The position numbers and the translations under genes are program-made. Of a stretch of 64,000 nucleotides of DNA, positions 43,590 to 55,129 are shown in pieces (the first letter of the stretch is position 1; each line of letters begins with the position of its first letter). The DNA comes from Hermatobates lingyangjiaoensis (lineage: Eukaryota > Arthropoda > Insecta > Hemiptera > Hermatobatidae): contig JAPFBL010000084.1 in the NCBI GenBank assembly GCA_026182355.1, positions 11,082,001 through 11,146,000 on the forward strand, in the 5' to 3' direction. The notes under the pieces were generated by a model that worked only from the letters and a program-made list of their open reading frames with translations, did no database searches and was not told where the DNA came from.

Positions 43590-46104
43590 CATCACATATT
43601 TTACTACATATGTATATTACATTTATATGCATTTAATATATTTCTCGTGTATCGCCTACTTTCACATAGATTGTCTGCTTGTTGTTACTTTAGAATTTCA
43701 AATTGCTTTCCACTGCCGCTTTCTCCCTTCCATTATCTTGTGCCCAATAGTGTAGCTAAACTGTCATTTTGCAAAGACACATCCCAGGAGTTCTTCATTT
43801 CTTTCTTCAGAAGTGTTTTAACTAAAAATTAGTGAAAGTCAGAGTTTGGCCTGTATTTGTGTGTTACTAGTTTTTCTTAAATAAACATATAGATCTGAAA
43901 TATCTTAAATTGCAAAAGATTTCAGCAGTTACAACATTAAAACAATACGTAAAAGTAATTATTTTGAATAAATAATATACATTACTTCTTCATCATGACA
44001 TAGTACGCTATTTTATGTAAAACCCATTAGAACTTTAATTTCATTCAAAGGATGGATAAATTAGTGTGAATTTGTTTAATATCAGTGCAGTTCATATAAT
44101 ATAAGTACTGAAAATACTTAGTGTTCAAGTAAAAGAGAACTCATGACACCTCCGTCCTCAACACGTAATGTCTTCCACGGAACTGACGGCTATGCGCGCA
44201 ATTTCCGGTAAGCATCCTCATGGGATTGAATCCTCATTAGACAGTATGATCACATCAGATTTCAATAACTTCTATTATTTTTTGTCAGGATAGGCCATGA
44301 TAGTCAAATTTTATCTTATTATGTAATCACACTATGTTCAAAATTCCTAGAAACTTCTTTATGATTTTTTTACATAATCTTTAGATGTTGTTAAATAATT
44401 CTCTAACACCAATTTAATTTTTTTTTACTTATCAAATTACAGCATTAAGTAAACATTAAGTTCTCTTAGTCATTTTATTCAAATAATTTAAATTACAAAA
44501 ATATATTCTAAGATTATTTAGCTGTTGAAATTCGATTGTGCAATCCAACTGTTAATTGATTACTAACCCTGGAAATCTAAAGACGGGACTCTACATAAGA
44601 GTGGGAATCAGGAAAAAAACGACAAATTGTCATGTAATATGTTACAAAGAAGTGGTAGATGTGAAAGTGAGCTACATGTTACAAGTTCTAAACTAAAAGA
44701 GGGGTTAATTAAATACTTGAAGTATTACAATTTAAAACAATTTGAATTAGAAGAAAAGGAATGTAATTAAAATAACCAAAAAAAAAGTGTAAATCTGTGC
44801 CATAATGATATAAATTCCAATCAGATGAAGATACTGAATCCGACATACTTGCATTAGAACATTATAGAAGATAGAAAAGTATACAAAGTATATCAGTTGC
44901 TTTATAACTAATGATGCAATAAAACCTAGTTTAATGTGCACGAATTGAATCCTAATTTAGGCTCATGTAACTGTCAATTATTAAAGTGATATAAATTATA
45001 GCAATGTTTAAATAATGCATTTCATTTAAAATAATAAAAAAATTATTTACCCCGTAGGTTTTTGTTGCTACTCGATCGGTTTCAGAACATATTCATTCTC
45101 AAGAGTAAACTGAAAGTTAATTTGCACAATTGTGGTTTTAATAAGACAACAAACTTCTTGGTAAATATATTGGTTATGAAACTTCTATATATTTATTTAA
45201 TATTATTTTACTAATTTGGAATATAATAATTTATTAAAAACAATAAAAATAGCGACTAAAAATGATTTCAAAGAAACATTAATAAGTAAGTTGTGTGAGA
45301 ATAGTAAAAAAATATGAAGAATAAAAATGTTGACCCAAACAAAGCAGGTTCAAAAAAGAGGATAATGTTCACCTATCTAGGAAAACAGATAAATTATAAG
45401 TGCATATATTTAAATAAGTGAAATAAAAATTGCATTTAAACCAAAGAATCTATTAAATCATAGCCTTCCTTCTACAATATAAAATCAACCAATAATTAAA
45501 ATAAATTCAACACTTGTAGATAATATTATATAAAACAAATATAATGAACTTAAGAATATGGTATAAAAAATATATAATACTTTTAAATATAATAAAACGA
45601 ATTCCGACCATGCAGACCACTTAATGATACATGGACGTGGACTGGATGACATAGCAGACTCTATGGACTTGCTGGTGGCATATGGATGTAAAAGGCATAG
45701 TCAGGCAGAAACACGAGCACTTGGAATATTTAAACATGAATTCACAAGGCTATAATTACTGAACAAACTAACGACCCGACTGATGACCAATTTAGATCGT
45801 TGACGGTTTCTATGACATGTAGTAAAAAGACAAAGGGACTAACTACAGACTGAATAAAAACCAGTTAAGATTAATTAAATTCAATTACACTGAATAGTAG
45901 TTACAGATAATAAATAATAGTAATATTTTATAAAATAAAGTAATATCGGCCATTTTCGATGGAATAAGAAGACAATAAGAGAATCAAGAGAAGATCAAAT
46001 GTTGCCTTGTTATAACCACAATTATTCAGAATAACTTTCAGTTTGTCACTGACATTGCTCTATAACCGGCTTCACTTGTAAGGAACACATTCGAGATAGT
46101 ATCG
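43561..46104. other. 2.5 kb mostly unassigned
   Basis: AT-rich. Two balanced-composition patches were noted: 44150-44240 and 45600-45755 (plus-strand open for about 50 codons, with HGRGLDDIADSMDLLVAYG). Neither could be assigned to a family. Confidence 0.35.
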
Positions 46105-46332
46105 TTACCTACAATTTTTTTTACAATTTAGTTGTTTATTAATTAATATATTGGTATAAATAGGCAGCAGATCTTCTTTCAAAAAGGTATCGTTAAAGTG
46201 AACAGCAGTCTCGGCATTCACGATCTTCACGCTGAGAAATTCGATTCTACGAACTAACTTCCTGTTAACAAGATTCAACTGGAGAAGGCGCTGACCAAGG
46301 GGCATGTAAAACAAAATGAATGAGATAATCAA
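46105..46332 (-). pseudogene. Possible PLE N-terminal coding fragment
   Basis: The minus strand encodes NRKLVRRIEFLSVKIVNAE, then FNDTFLKEDLLPIYTNI. The end resembles the N-terminal PLE segment at 47895-48104 (FNLTCINEELFPKYTNI). No RT or terminal repeat is directly attached. The assignment depends on this one resemblance. Confidence 0.4.
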
Positions 46333-46838
46333 TATATTAATAGATTAAATAGATTAATAAAGATTAATATAAATATAAGATAAAAGATTAATTAAGAACA
46401 AGAAACAAAGCTGTTAGAATAAAATAGTTGAAAGGTCAATTGTATAGGTAATAACTAGATTAATAAAGATTAAAATAAATGAAGGATAAAATATTAATAA
46501 AAAACAGTAAAAGGTATTAAAATAAATTGAGTTTAAAGAAAGTAAGAATTAATAGAGAAGGTATAGTTAGAAATAAAGAAAAGAATAATAAAGATAAGAA
46601 AAGAATACGCAATGGGTTGCGCAGGCCGTCACAAACGTCTTTGACGGGCGAAGTTGTTTCCAACAGTACCAGTACTCAACTGACGTAGGTAAGAGAAAGC
46701 ATTCAAGCGGTGGGGGTATGGTAAATTAATATTTGTAAACATATGTAGTAAATATGATTTGAAAAGCAAAGAGCATTATTGTTTAAATAGTTAGTCGTCT
46801 AGATTTCTAGCATATTATTGTAGTTTAATATATATATA
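46333..46838. other. A-rich DNA with a Helitron-end-like phrase at 46622-46650
   Basis: On the minus strand GCCCGTCAAAGACGTTTG is shared with the candidate Helitron 3' end at 51358-51375. The rest is an A-rich stretch of short near-repeats (AGATTAATAAAGATTAA). Confidence 0.4.
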
Positions 46839-47255
46839 TGCACTTTAACACAGAGAAAAGAACACAGAAAGACACTACAGAACTCACTTCGATATTTCGA
46901 CATCCGTCGTCATCGGGAAGAAGTGCGAAGTACTCGCGTTGAGAAGCAAACTGCTACTGGCCTCCAGAGTAACTCGTGCAACCACTGCAATGCTGCCCCC
47001 CAGCGGAGGAGAGGAAAAATAGATCCCTCCAATATTTATTTATAAAACAAGATAAAAAGTATATAATACGAAATAATAATGAAGACAATAACAAAAAAAA
47101 TTAACGGTACAGGTTAAGACCAGGAGGAGAGCGAGCCCCAAGGAGGCATATGAATGCCTCTTCGGAAGCTCTAAGGGTGACGTGGGAATTAGACTCGGGG
47201 ATTTGTTTGAGGATTTGTACCCTGAAACAATCATTGAAAGGGAGGGTATATATAT
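46839..47255 (-). mobile_element. PLE 3' end: GIY-YIG C-terminus, 3' UTR and pseudo-LTR
   Basis: On the minus strand the coding part (47101-47255) reads LPFNDCFRVQILKQIPES, VTLRASEEAFICLLG and SPPGLNLYR before a stop, the C-terminal part of a Neptune-like PLE nuclease with its Glu-containing RASEE helix. A ~150-bp 3' UTR follows, then a hammerhead-like core: CCGATGA (46910-46916), GAC/GTC stem, GAAATATCG, and a TA tract at 46831-46838. The same protein type, in a different copy, occurs at 61949-62218. Confidence 0.7.
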
Positions 47256-47304
47256 ATATATATGAAATAGATGCGGTGAACATGACTGGGTGTGGAATGG
47301 GGAG

Positions 47305-47722
47305 TCTGTGTGTATACCACCAATACCATTGATTCCGAGCCACTATCTGTTTCCGTTGAAACGATTGCAGAGTCCTGTCAGAGTCTATTTCACAATGACG
47401 TTAACTAAGTCGCAAGGGGAAACTTTATCTAACGCAGGAATTCTAGTTAGCGAGACCAAGTTTTTCTCACATGGTCAACTGTAGTTTAATTGCTCAACAG
47501 TCAGAGGTTCCAACTGTTTGTTCCTCTATAAACCTGAAGGACAGACAGCTAATGTGGTGTATACAGAGGCTTTTGTTTAACACTGTACTAATAATGATAT
47601 TTTCTACTATTCTATAATTTATAATTATAGTATTAGTATAATATTATAATTGGTATGGTATTCCATGGTATACCAAGTATAATAGAATTTTTGATTCTGT
47701 CAAAGATGGGTACGTTTGCTAG
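47305..47722 (+). pseudogene. Helitron-type helicase C-terminus and candidate 3' end, copy 1
   Basis: The plus strand encodes VCIPPIPLIPSHYLFPLKR, LQSPVRVYFTMTLTKSQGET, LSNAGILVSE and FFSHGQL (helicase motifs V-VI region; KSQG is diagnostic for Pif1-type enzymes). After an in-frame TAG it continues as STVRGSNCLFLYKPEGQTAN and VVYTEAFV. About 140 bp downstream TACGTTTGCTAG|T (47711-47722) fits the CTRR end used by Helitrons. A close copy lies at 51058-51380. The N-terminal replicase is absent. Confidence 0.75.
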
Positions 47723-47859
47723 TATATATATATATTATATATATAAAATGTATATATAATATAATATTATATATATATATATATATAATATATATATAAT
47801 TAAATTATAAAATATAAAACGCTAATACCTAAATGCTAAGACTATATTATTAAATGAAA
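47723..47859. repeat. TA-rich tract
   Basis: Interrupted TA microsatellite between the Helitron end and the next PLE cluster. Confidence 0.9.
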
Positions 47860-47894
47860 TAGCAACGAAAAAGTAATTTGAACCTTTTATTAAT

Positions 47895-48290
47895 TTACTT
47901 TAAATTGGTTTTACCATTCAGAAATATATATATATATATATTCGTATATTTAGGAAACAGTTCTTCATTTATGCATGTAAGATTAAATTTTCTACCCACT
48001 TTTGTCTTTATCAGTTTTCTGGATTTCTTTTCCAAATCTCGTAGTCTTACGTTGATTTCTCTAGGAACTGGGTGTATTAACTCACCATATGTTTTGCTGT
48101 CCATTTTTTTATTGTTACCAACGTTTCGGTCTTCTTTGACTATCTACTGGGTGACTTTTGAACATATATACATACTATTTTAAAACTATTTAACAATTGT
48201 TTAACAAAAACTAAATTCTAACACTCGACTAACAAAATAGAAATATAAACATTAAAACTGGCAGGTTGCAATTCCTGTTATACACAATTA
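47895..48290 (-). mobile_element. PLE left inverted pseudo-LTR with start of the PLE ORF
   Basis: Read on the minus strand from 48290: terminal repeat, a decayed hammerhead-like core ending GACCGAAACGTTGGTAAC (48115-48132), then ATG and a coding start (MDSKTYGELIH, VRLRDLEKKSRKLIK, FNLTCINEELFPKYTN). This resembles the N-terminal part of PLE proteins. It is mirrored at 48640-48960. Confidence 0.65.
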
Positions 48291-48324
48291 GTACAACTAA
48301 TTTAATCATAAAAATAACCTTTGT

Positions 48325-48612
48325 GTGAAACCACAATTGCAGCACACCAATGTAGTGTATAGATATCACTGCAAAATAGGAGACTGCGAACTCCTAAACT
48401 CCATTTACATTGGAGAAACAACCACAACTTTATCTAGACGCCTCACGATGCACCTAGCTGCAGGAGGACCTAAGGACCACACAGAAAGGTTACATAAAGT
48501 GAAGCTGACCAGGGAAATGCTTACAAACAACACCGAAATATTATATCAAGAACGAGATCACAGCAGATTAGGTATTGTAGAGGCCCTGAATGAAGGGATG
48601 AACAAGGAATGA
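48325..48612 (+). pseudogene. PLE GIY-YIG nuclease domain (C-terminal fragment)
   Basis: This 95-codon plus-strand frame encodes most of a GIY-YIG endonuclease: VVYRYHCKIGDCE (GIY position, with the Cys of the PLE-type zinc-binding insertion), SIYIGETTTTLSRRLTMHL (YIG and the catalytic Arg) and SRLGIVEAL with the metal-binding Glu. PLEs use this nuclease to cut the target. The RT part is missing, but the nuclease itself keeps all signature residues I can recognise, which makes it the best-preserved nuclease here. It sits between two inverted pseudo-LTRs and is followed at once by the right one. Confidence 0.8.
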
Positions 48613-48629
48613 TGAAACTGAAGACACAC

Positions 48630-48960
48630 CTGTGTGTGTATAACAGGAATTGCAACCTGCCAGTTTTAATGTTTATATTTCTATTTTGTTAGTCGAGTGT
48701 TAGAATTTAGTTTTTGTTAAACAATTGTTAAATAGTTTTAAAATAGTATAAATATATGTTCAAAAGTCACCCAGTAAATGGTCAAAGAAGACCAAAACGT
48801 CGGTAACAATAAAAAAATGGACAGCAAAACATATGGTGAGTTAATACACCTAGTTCCTAGAGAAATCAAAGTAAGACTACGAGATTTGGAAAAGAAATCC
48901 AGAAAACTGATAAAGACAAAAGTGGGCAGAAAATTTAATCTCATATATATATAAACTAGA
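48630..48960 (+). mobile_element. PLE right inverted pseudo-LTR with start of a second PLE ORF
   Basis: Mirror of 47895-48290. 'aggaattgcaacctgcc' starts the repeat, followed by the core (GACCAAAACGTCGG, mutated from GAAACG) and the ATG at about 48818 with the same coding start (MDSKTYGELIH, VRLRDLEKKSRKLIK). It ends at a TA tract after about 45 codons. The layout tail of ORF, terminal repeat, head of next ORF fits tandem PLE insertion. Confidence 0.7.
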
Positions 48961-48989
48961 ATTTTCAAATGATCACATAGAAAAGAAAT

Positions 48990-49045
48990 CACTGAACTCA
49001 GTACTATATTTCGATGTCCTCGTCGTCATATATATATATTATTAA
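48990..49045 (-). mobile_element. PLE terminal scrap (CGAAATATAG type)
   Basis: On the minus strand TGACGACGAGGACATCGAAATATAG, cut by a TA tract inside the CTGATGA box. Confidence 0.45.
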
Positions 49046-49245
49046 AAAGATTTCACATAAACACGTGAAATAACAATGAATGATCAAACCACAATAAGAA
49101 AATGGGAAAACAAGACAAAGATCTTTTAACCGTAACAAGCGGTCTTCGTCAGTCAGTTGGGTTTTTGACTCTGACGAAGACCGCTTGTTACGGTTGAAAG
49201 ATCTTAGTCTTGTTTTCCCATTTTCTTATTGTGGTTTTATCATAT
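49046..49245. mobile_element. Inverted pair of AAAGATTTCACATAAACACG-family PLE ends
   Basis: Arms of about 72 bp (49080-49151 and 49171-49243) face each other across ~20 bp. The plus-strand copy has both hammerhead-like boxes (CTGACGA 49171-49177, GAAA 49196-49199); the minus-strand copy lost GAAA (TAAAAG). Confidence 0.75.
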
Positions 49246-49289
49246 ATATATATATATATAATCATATATCATTGATATATATATATATA

Positions 49290-49400
49290 TATTCATTTAG
49301 ATGTATTATGTAATCGGGATTTAGTCTATTTTCTACGTTCAACAAACCAACTCTCGTTGCCAACGTTTCGGTTAGGCCTACAATTAAAGGATGATAAGAA
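49290..49400 (-). mobile_element. PLE terminal scrap
   Basis: Next to a TA tract; on the minus strand CCTAACCGAAACGTTGGCAACG resembles the 3' half of a hammerhead-like core, with no CTGANGA box left. Confidence 0.35.
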
Positions 49401-51057
49401 ATTATATATAAATATCCAACAAATAAACAATATGATAATGGATTATTATAACGTGTGGAATATTACATTAAATTAAATATTAACTTAAATATTAATTCCA
49501 GTATATATTAAATACTATTAATTAAATATTAAATAATATTTAAATATTATTTAATTAAATAATTTATTAAATATTTGTTTACTGAAATGTTAATTCAGTT
49601 TCCTACTTTTTATCTCTTATTTCAATTAATGTAACTGGTGAGCATTTTAAATTCTATATACTGTAAGTAAATGTTGTAATTTAAGTAATTTATACATTTG
49701 AATGTGGCAAAGTCATTATGATGTAAATGTAATTGGTATGCTTGTTTAGAACAATTGTTGAACGTTTGTGATTTATTAATGAAAGGTAACAAACAGTAAA
49801 ATTAGCAACAATTTAAATATATGGGTTAGCAATTATATTCCCAATCATAAAATAAACCAATAGCCATGTTACTTAGTATTGTAACACTCAAAGAGATCAA
49901 TTAGTAATATGATAAAGAGATCATTAAATATGATAAAATAAATTAGCCTAATTTATTAGCAGTTACCAATTATTAGTACTAGTATTTAAATTTTATAATA
50001 AAATATGTAATTTGATTTTAAATTTTTGCATAGCTCATTTGATTTTAAGTACCGAATAGTTATATAATTTCTTGTAATTAGTATCTTAAACCATGAATGA
50101 CTTCAGTTAATAATAGATTATTCATTTTTATACTAATTTTTAAATAAATTTACTTTTTATAAGTGGCTTTTATGGCACACTTAGGTTTTATTAAGGTATC
50201 AATCTGACATGGCAATACTGGAGTAATCGTAATGTTTTTGTCATTTTCTCTCATTTATGATTCATGTAATTTTATGAATGATATACTCATGTAAAAGCAA
50301 TACTAAATAAAGAATTCACAGTCTCTAAAACAAACAGAATTGTAGCTAAAAATAGTAATTTTCTTTTATGAAAGTACGACTCATATAAAATTGTTCAGAA
50401 GCAATAAGGTACAGTTTCACATTAAGTTTATACTCCAGAAAAATCTTTTTCATAGAAGTGTACATCCAGAAAAGGTAAAAATTAGAGCCTGGAAGCGCAT
50501 ATATCAATCACAATCTTCAAATGAATTTTTTTTTTCAGGATTACCATATTTACAGCACATGGAAATGAAAATATCAAAAATGTATTCAGGGAACCACAAG
50601 CCTACACATCCTTCAAATGTGATATTATTTTCTAATCAATACTTACAGAAAGAAATATATGTCGCAGTCACAAGATTATTAATTATTTAGTCTCATACAA
50701 ACATATTTATGTTAATGCGTTAACTTTGAGAAACACCGGATTGTTAGAAAAACCATATTTTTTACACTCGTCTATGATGGTACACCCTCTTATGAAGATG
50801 TTATTTCAAACACCTACCGCAATTAAAGAACGCCTTAATATCATAAGAACATACTTTTACAGGTGGAAGACGAAACTTTGAGAATGTTTTTATGTAATGA
50901 CATAAATTGTGGTATATGAGAGGCAATCAGCTCATCTTAACAAACAAAACAAAGAAAAATTAAACAGTAAACTACTTGGTTTGCGAAGTGACTGTAAATT
51001 AAACAGTATACGATACTAATAAATATAATTTTACAGATATGACTTAGAAAAACAAAC
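49401..51057. other. AT-rich DNA, nothing recognised
   Basis: A plus-strand frame of 99 codons (50391-50690) has no recognised domain and only moderate coding character. Confidence 0.4.
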
Positions 51058-51380
51058 TGATATAATGTTACGTCAGCGTCTGTTTGCAATGATGGTAACT
51101 AAGTTGCAAGGGAAAACTCTATCTACCGCAGAAATTTAAATGAGTGAGACCAAGTTTTTCTCACATGGTCAGCTGTAGTTTGCTTGCTCAAGAGTCAGAG
51201 GTTCTAACTCTTTGTTGTTTCATGAACCTAAAGGACAGACTGCTAATGTGGTGTATTTAGAGATATTTACTTAACACTGTCCTAATAATAATATTTTCTA
51301 CTATTTTGGAATGATATTTTGGAATACCATATATCATCTACGAATTTTTGAAAAAGTGCCCGTCAAAGACGTTTGGTAGT
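51058..51380 (+). pseudogene. Helitron-type helicase C-terminus and candidate 3' end, copy 2
   Basis: Nucleotide copy of 47390-47700: 'actaagttgcaagggaaaac', 'agaccaagtttttctcacat', 'ggtcagctgtagttt', 'agtcagaggttctaac' and 'ctaatgtggtgta'. The helicase frame is broken by several stops. The end CCCGTCAAAGACGTTTGGTAG|T holds a CGTC/GACG hairpin followed by a CTRR-like terminus (GTAG), as expected for a Helitron 3' end. Confidence 0.7.
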
Positions 51381-51856
51381 TCATTATATAATCATTTCTA
51401 CATAAATTCTCTGACATGATTGCTCCTTCAATGTACGTAATCTGGCTTTCCCAACGCTAACATGAGAGAATGGAAACATAATTTTACTACTGAGATTAAG
51501 GACGAAGTGTTGAAAGCCAACTAGAAAATCTGCTTTCTTTTCGCCAACAAATAGAAATATTGTTGGTTAAAAAAGTATTGGTTAGTAAGGAGACTGCTAA
51601 TTGATCTAATAAAGATATTAAAGCAGCCAATGAACAAACTCCAATGATCCAAGCGATACCAATCATAAAAATATTTTGTTCTCTTGTCAGATGTATTCTT
51701 ATGATTATACAATTTACAACTTGTAAGATCCAGCGTTACTAAAATAAAATAACAATGATCATAGTAATGCATATTCTGCGACAAAGCACATTATTCAGAA
51801 AATTCTTTCTCAGTACATACTTTTGGTTTAAATTATAAGGTAATTAAAATGTTTCT
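51381..51856. other. Nothing recognised
   Basis: A minus-strand frame (51521-51784) is open for 87 codons with many aromatic residues but no recognised domain. Confidence 0.35.
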
Positions 51857-51863
51857 TTCATGT

Positions 51864-52766
51864 AGGGGTCACAAACTCAATTTCTCCAAGGGCCGAATGA
51901 TTTTTACAGTAATCCGAGGGCTGAATGAGAACTTTTACCTGAGAGCAACATATTGACAATGATTGACAAAGTAGGGGCTATATAACAAATATTATAACAG
52001 TTTTTTATAAATTTTATTCAATCGAACGAAAACAGTCACAAGCGTAGTAAGAAAAAATAAGTTCAGTATTTTCGATAATCTATTTATTATCCAAAGCCTG
52101 TAATTAATTACTGTGTATCAGTCAGACATAGTATCAGTCAGATTTTGTTTTGAATACTCAACTGGTAGCGTTTTGAATGAATAAGGTCTTCCATTTTTTA
52201 GCAGAAATCAATCTGAGCGATGCTTGCAGTAAGCCGTGATCTTAGTGCAGACTTGTTAATCTTCATGGATCAAAAAAATTATTCACAAACTTCCAAACTT
52301 CCAAACTACTTCCAAACATTTCTAAAATCCTCGCAGTAGCAGAGAATAACTTAGAAAACCTTTATCGGGAAAGATATTTGTAAAATTCTGAAATATCTCC
52401 TTCTTCTGCACATCTTTCTTTGCATCAGGATTTATTCAAATGGCGTTGATAATAGTTGAAATTGTGGCTCCAGTACATGAAAGTCTTTAAAACACAAATA
52501 AAATTACTGAAAGATTACTGAAAAGGTAGTCAAAACATCGTATATTCTTTCAGTCATTTGGGTTTAACTTTTTTTTAATGAATTCAGATTTGGTAAATAC
52601 TCATTTGTTTAATCCAGTGCTATATAAATGTTGTTACATTTTTATCAACTAAAATAAGTTAGTAAAATATGTAAACCAAGGAAACTTTAGTAAATTTAGT
52701 CAATAAAATTTTACTGTTCGTGGACCACAAAAAAAAAACGTTGCGGACCGCGTGTTTGAGACCCCT
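51864..52766. mobile_element. hAT-type non-autonomous DNA transposon
   Basis: The termini AGGGGTCACAAACTC (left) and GTGTTTGAGACCCCT (right) are imperfect inverted repeats of the CAGGGGTCTCAAAC kind typical of hAT elements. Next to them, GGGCCGAATGA and GCGGACCGCG fit the GC-rich subterminal zones. Flanks TTCATGTA (51857-51864) and TTCGTGTA (52767-52774) look like an 8-bp target duplication with one mismatch. The ~900-bp interior is AT-rich with no recognisable transposase. Confidence 0.75.
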
Positions 52767-52774
52767 TTCGTGTA

Positions 52775-53370
52775 TAAAAAGAAAAAATTGAAAAATACTT
52801 CTTCTACTAACACCAGTAAGGACTCTTCATATATGTTAAACCGACGCTAACTGATATACACAGCTGGCAAGTTTATTTAAAAACCCTTGAAGTTACAAAA
52901 AGATGAAAAAGAATTCTATTGTTGTTTATTTTATATAATGGATCATAGATTATACACAGTGGTACATAGATATATTAACGTACTGACATACAAATATTGC
53001 TCAACTGTTAAGCGTTAAAAAAACATTATTGAAATCATAAAATGTAAAATAGCACCATTTTAATCGATTTAATGTTAACAAAAAAGTACTCAGCTCACTC
53101 CCTCAAAAGATGATATTGTTAGAAATAATTTCATTACAATCCGTCAAAGGTTGTTTCCTGTATCGTGTTTAAAAGCTTTGAGAATTAATCGTAGTTGAAG
53201 ATTTTTTCATTTTAGTTGAAACTGATTTTTGATTATTCAAAAATTTGAAGTTATTTCAGTTAATGTTACTCTTAGTTTCATGATGGCTACAAAATTTTAA
53301 CACTCTAAAATTATTAATTTTTGAAAAAAAAAGTTGTCAAAGTTCCAATTATTTTATCCAATGAAGTTAT
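52775..53370. other. AT-rich DNA, nothing recognised
   Basis: No coding or repeat signal recognised. Confidence 0.45.
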
Positions 53371-53615
53371 TTTTTATATAAAACAATTTTAGCCAAAAAC
53401 AGTAAGGCAATTTTTACGCAATAGGATCCATGATGGGGAAAATTTGATTTTGATCCATCAATACATATATCCTGTAAAACACAGACTCATACACACATAG
53501 ACATCATGGAAAAAACATCAAAAAAGGAATTTCAGGACTTCAAAACATGTAATCGCTTTACAATCTCAATATCAATTTTTTTCATGATACCTATACTTTA
53601 ATTCTTGCAAAGTAT
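53371..53615 (-). repeat. Decayed copy of the dispersed repeat, left part
   Basis: On the minus strand: a mutated left end, 'gaaaaaaattgatattgag', 'gcgattacatgttttgaag', 'gatgttttttccatgatg' and 'ttgatggatcaaaatc', in the same order as the first 250 bp of copies A and B. Confidence 0.6.
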
Positions 53616-54099
53616 TAAGAGGACTACTATGTTTCATACATGTTCACATGTTAGATATTACATGTTTACTATAGTTGACAAAATGAAAATATTTACTGTC
53701 AATGAGTTTGATGATGCTTAAGTATACCTTAACATAAAATTGATATGGTGTACACTCCACATTTGTCTGTTTCTATGAAAGAATAAAAGACTCTAGATTT
53801 TTTACACAAAAATAAAAATTAAAAATGAATATGAAATGAATAATTACAAGCTGTCAACCATAAACCTTAAAACCAATAAAATAAATAAGCATGGCTCAAT
53901 CGCTTTGGCACTGTCGTTCTTTTCACAGATTTGCACTTAAATACAAATCTGGTATAATTAACAGATTAGGCATAAATGCATAAAGTTAGAATGCAGCCAA
54001 GTCAAATAATTGTTGTTCTGCATCATCTAATCAATTATACAGCTGCAATGTGTGCTTTAAAATGGCAGCAGTAGAACTTGTAAATGCAAATAAATTGCA
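53616..54099. other. AT-rich DNA, nothing recognised
   Basis: No coding or repeat signal recognised. Confidence 0.45.
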
Positions 54100-54300
54100 T
54101 TGAGTGAGGTGATTGGCAGATGGAATGTCGATTAGTTAGTTGGACTAATAGTGCATGCAGCCGATGCAAAGGTATGGTTGTTCGTCAGGTTGACCCCTGG
54201 TGTTCTGACACACCTGCTCGCAGAGCACTGGCCACTGTGCTCCGACAGCCTTGTAAGCCGCAGGCAGAGTTGCACCTCCTCTCTACCACCTGCCTACTTA
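54100..54300. other. GC-rich island of unknown origin
   Basis: Balanced to GC-rich composition (for example GACCCCTGGTGTTCTGACAC) with short open frames on the plus strand (54120-54305). No domain recognised. Confidence 0.3.
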
Positions 54301-55129
54301 ATTAATAACAAACATACCAACTTTGCCCGCCACATTTCTTACGCCATATTTTCTTCGCCAATACAAGTCTTTCAAGTGAATGAAAATAAAAAGAACCAAA
54401 CAAAGAATAACCATAATATCAATAATTTTTCATTGAAATAATGTCGTATAGAAAAATTCATTTCAAACCACTTCAGTGATATCACATACAATTAAAACTT
54501 AGCTTAATTTTTTGCAATTTCTTTCAGTGAATTTCTCATCTATGACATTGCATTAACGGATTTCAGATGTAAGGGACCAGATCTTGCTGAATTGAATGCA
54601 TAATCCATTTGCCTGAATTCCGGTACGTATAGAAATCCCTAGTTAGGAACTCAGTCCTTTAGCCCAGTAATTATTATATATATTTATAATTTGCTATTAT
54701 ATTTACTTTATTCATATTTTTACTTATTGTATAGTATTTGGCCAGTACGTTTATTCTAAGCAGCTAACAAAGAATCGCTCAGAGTTCTATCAATATTTTG
54801 ATACTGACACAATTAAGATAAAAATAAATATCATCTTCGAAATATAGCATGAGACCTCATTTGTGAAGAATTTGATAAAATGTAATATTGTTAAAAGTAC
54901 TATAAACATGAAAATTATATATACAAAGATACCACAAAATTAGCGAAAAGAAAAGATTTTTCAGAGTTGATTAAGAAAATGAAACATTAAAAAAATAATT
55001 TATTAATTTAATTTGATCAATATTTATCAAGAATTAGTCGGTTTTTCAGGTTGAAACAAACTTTCATTGTTTTATTTTGCATATTCAGAATTAAAATTAT
55101 TTTGAAATTATGAATTAAAAAAATTATTG
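54301..55129. other. AT-rich DNA, nothing recognised
   Basis: No coding or repeat signal recognised. Confidence 0.45.

Noticed and set aside
47878..48992. Hydrophobic frames on both strands of the PLE arms
   Set aside because: Antisense shadows of the MDSKTYGELIH-type coding starts.
50391..50690. 99-codon open frame as a host gene
   Set aside because: No domain and no codon bias distinct from neighbours; the nearby helicase copy is not continuous with it.
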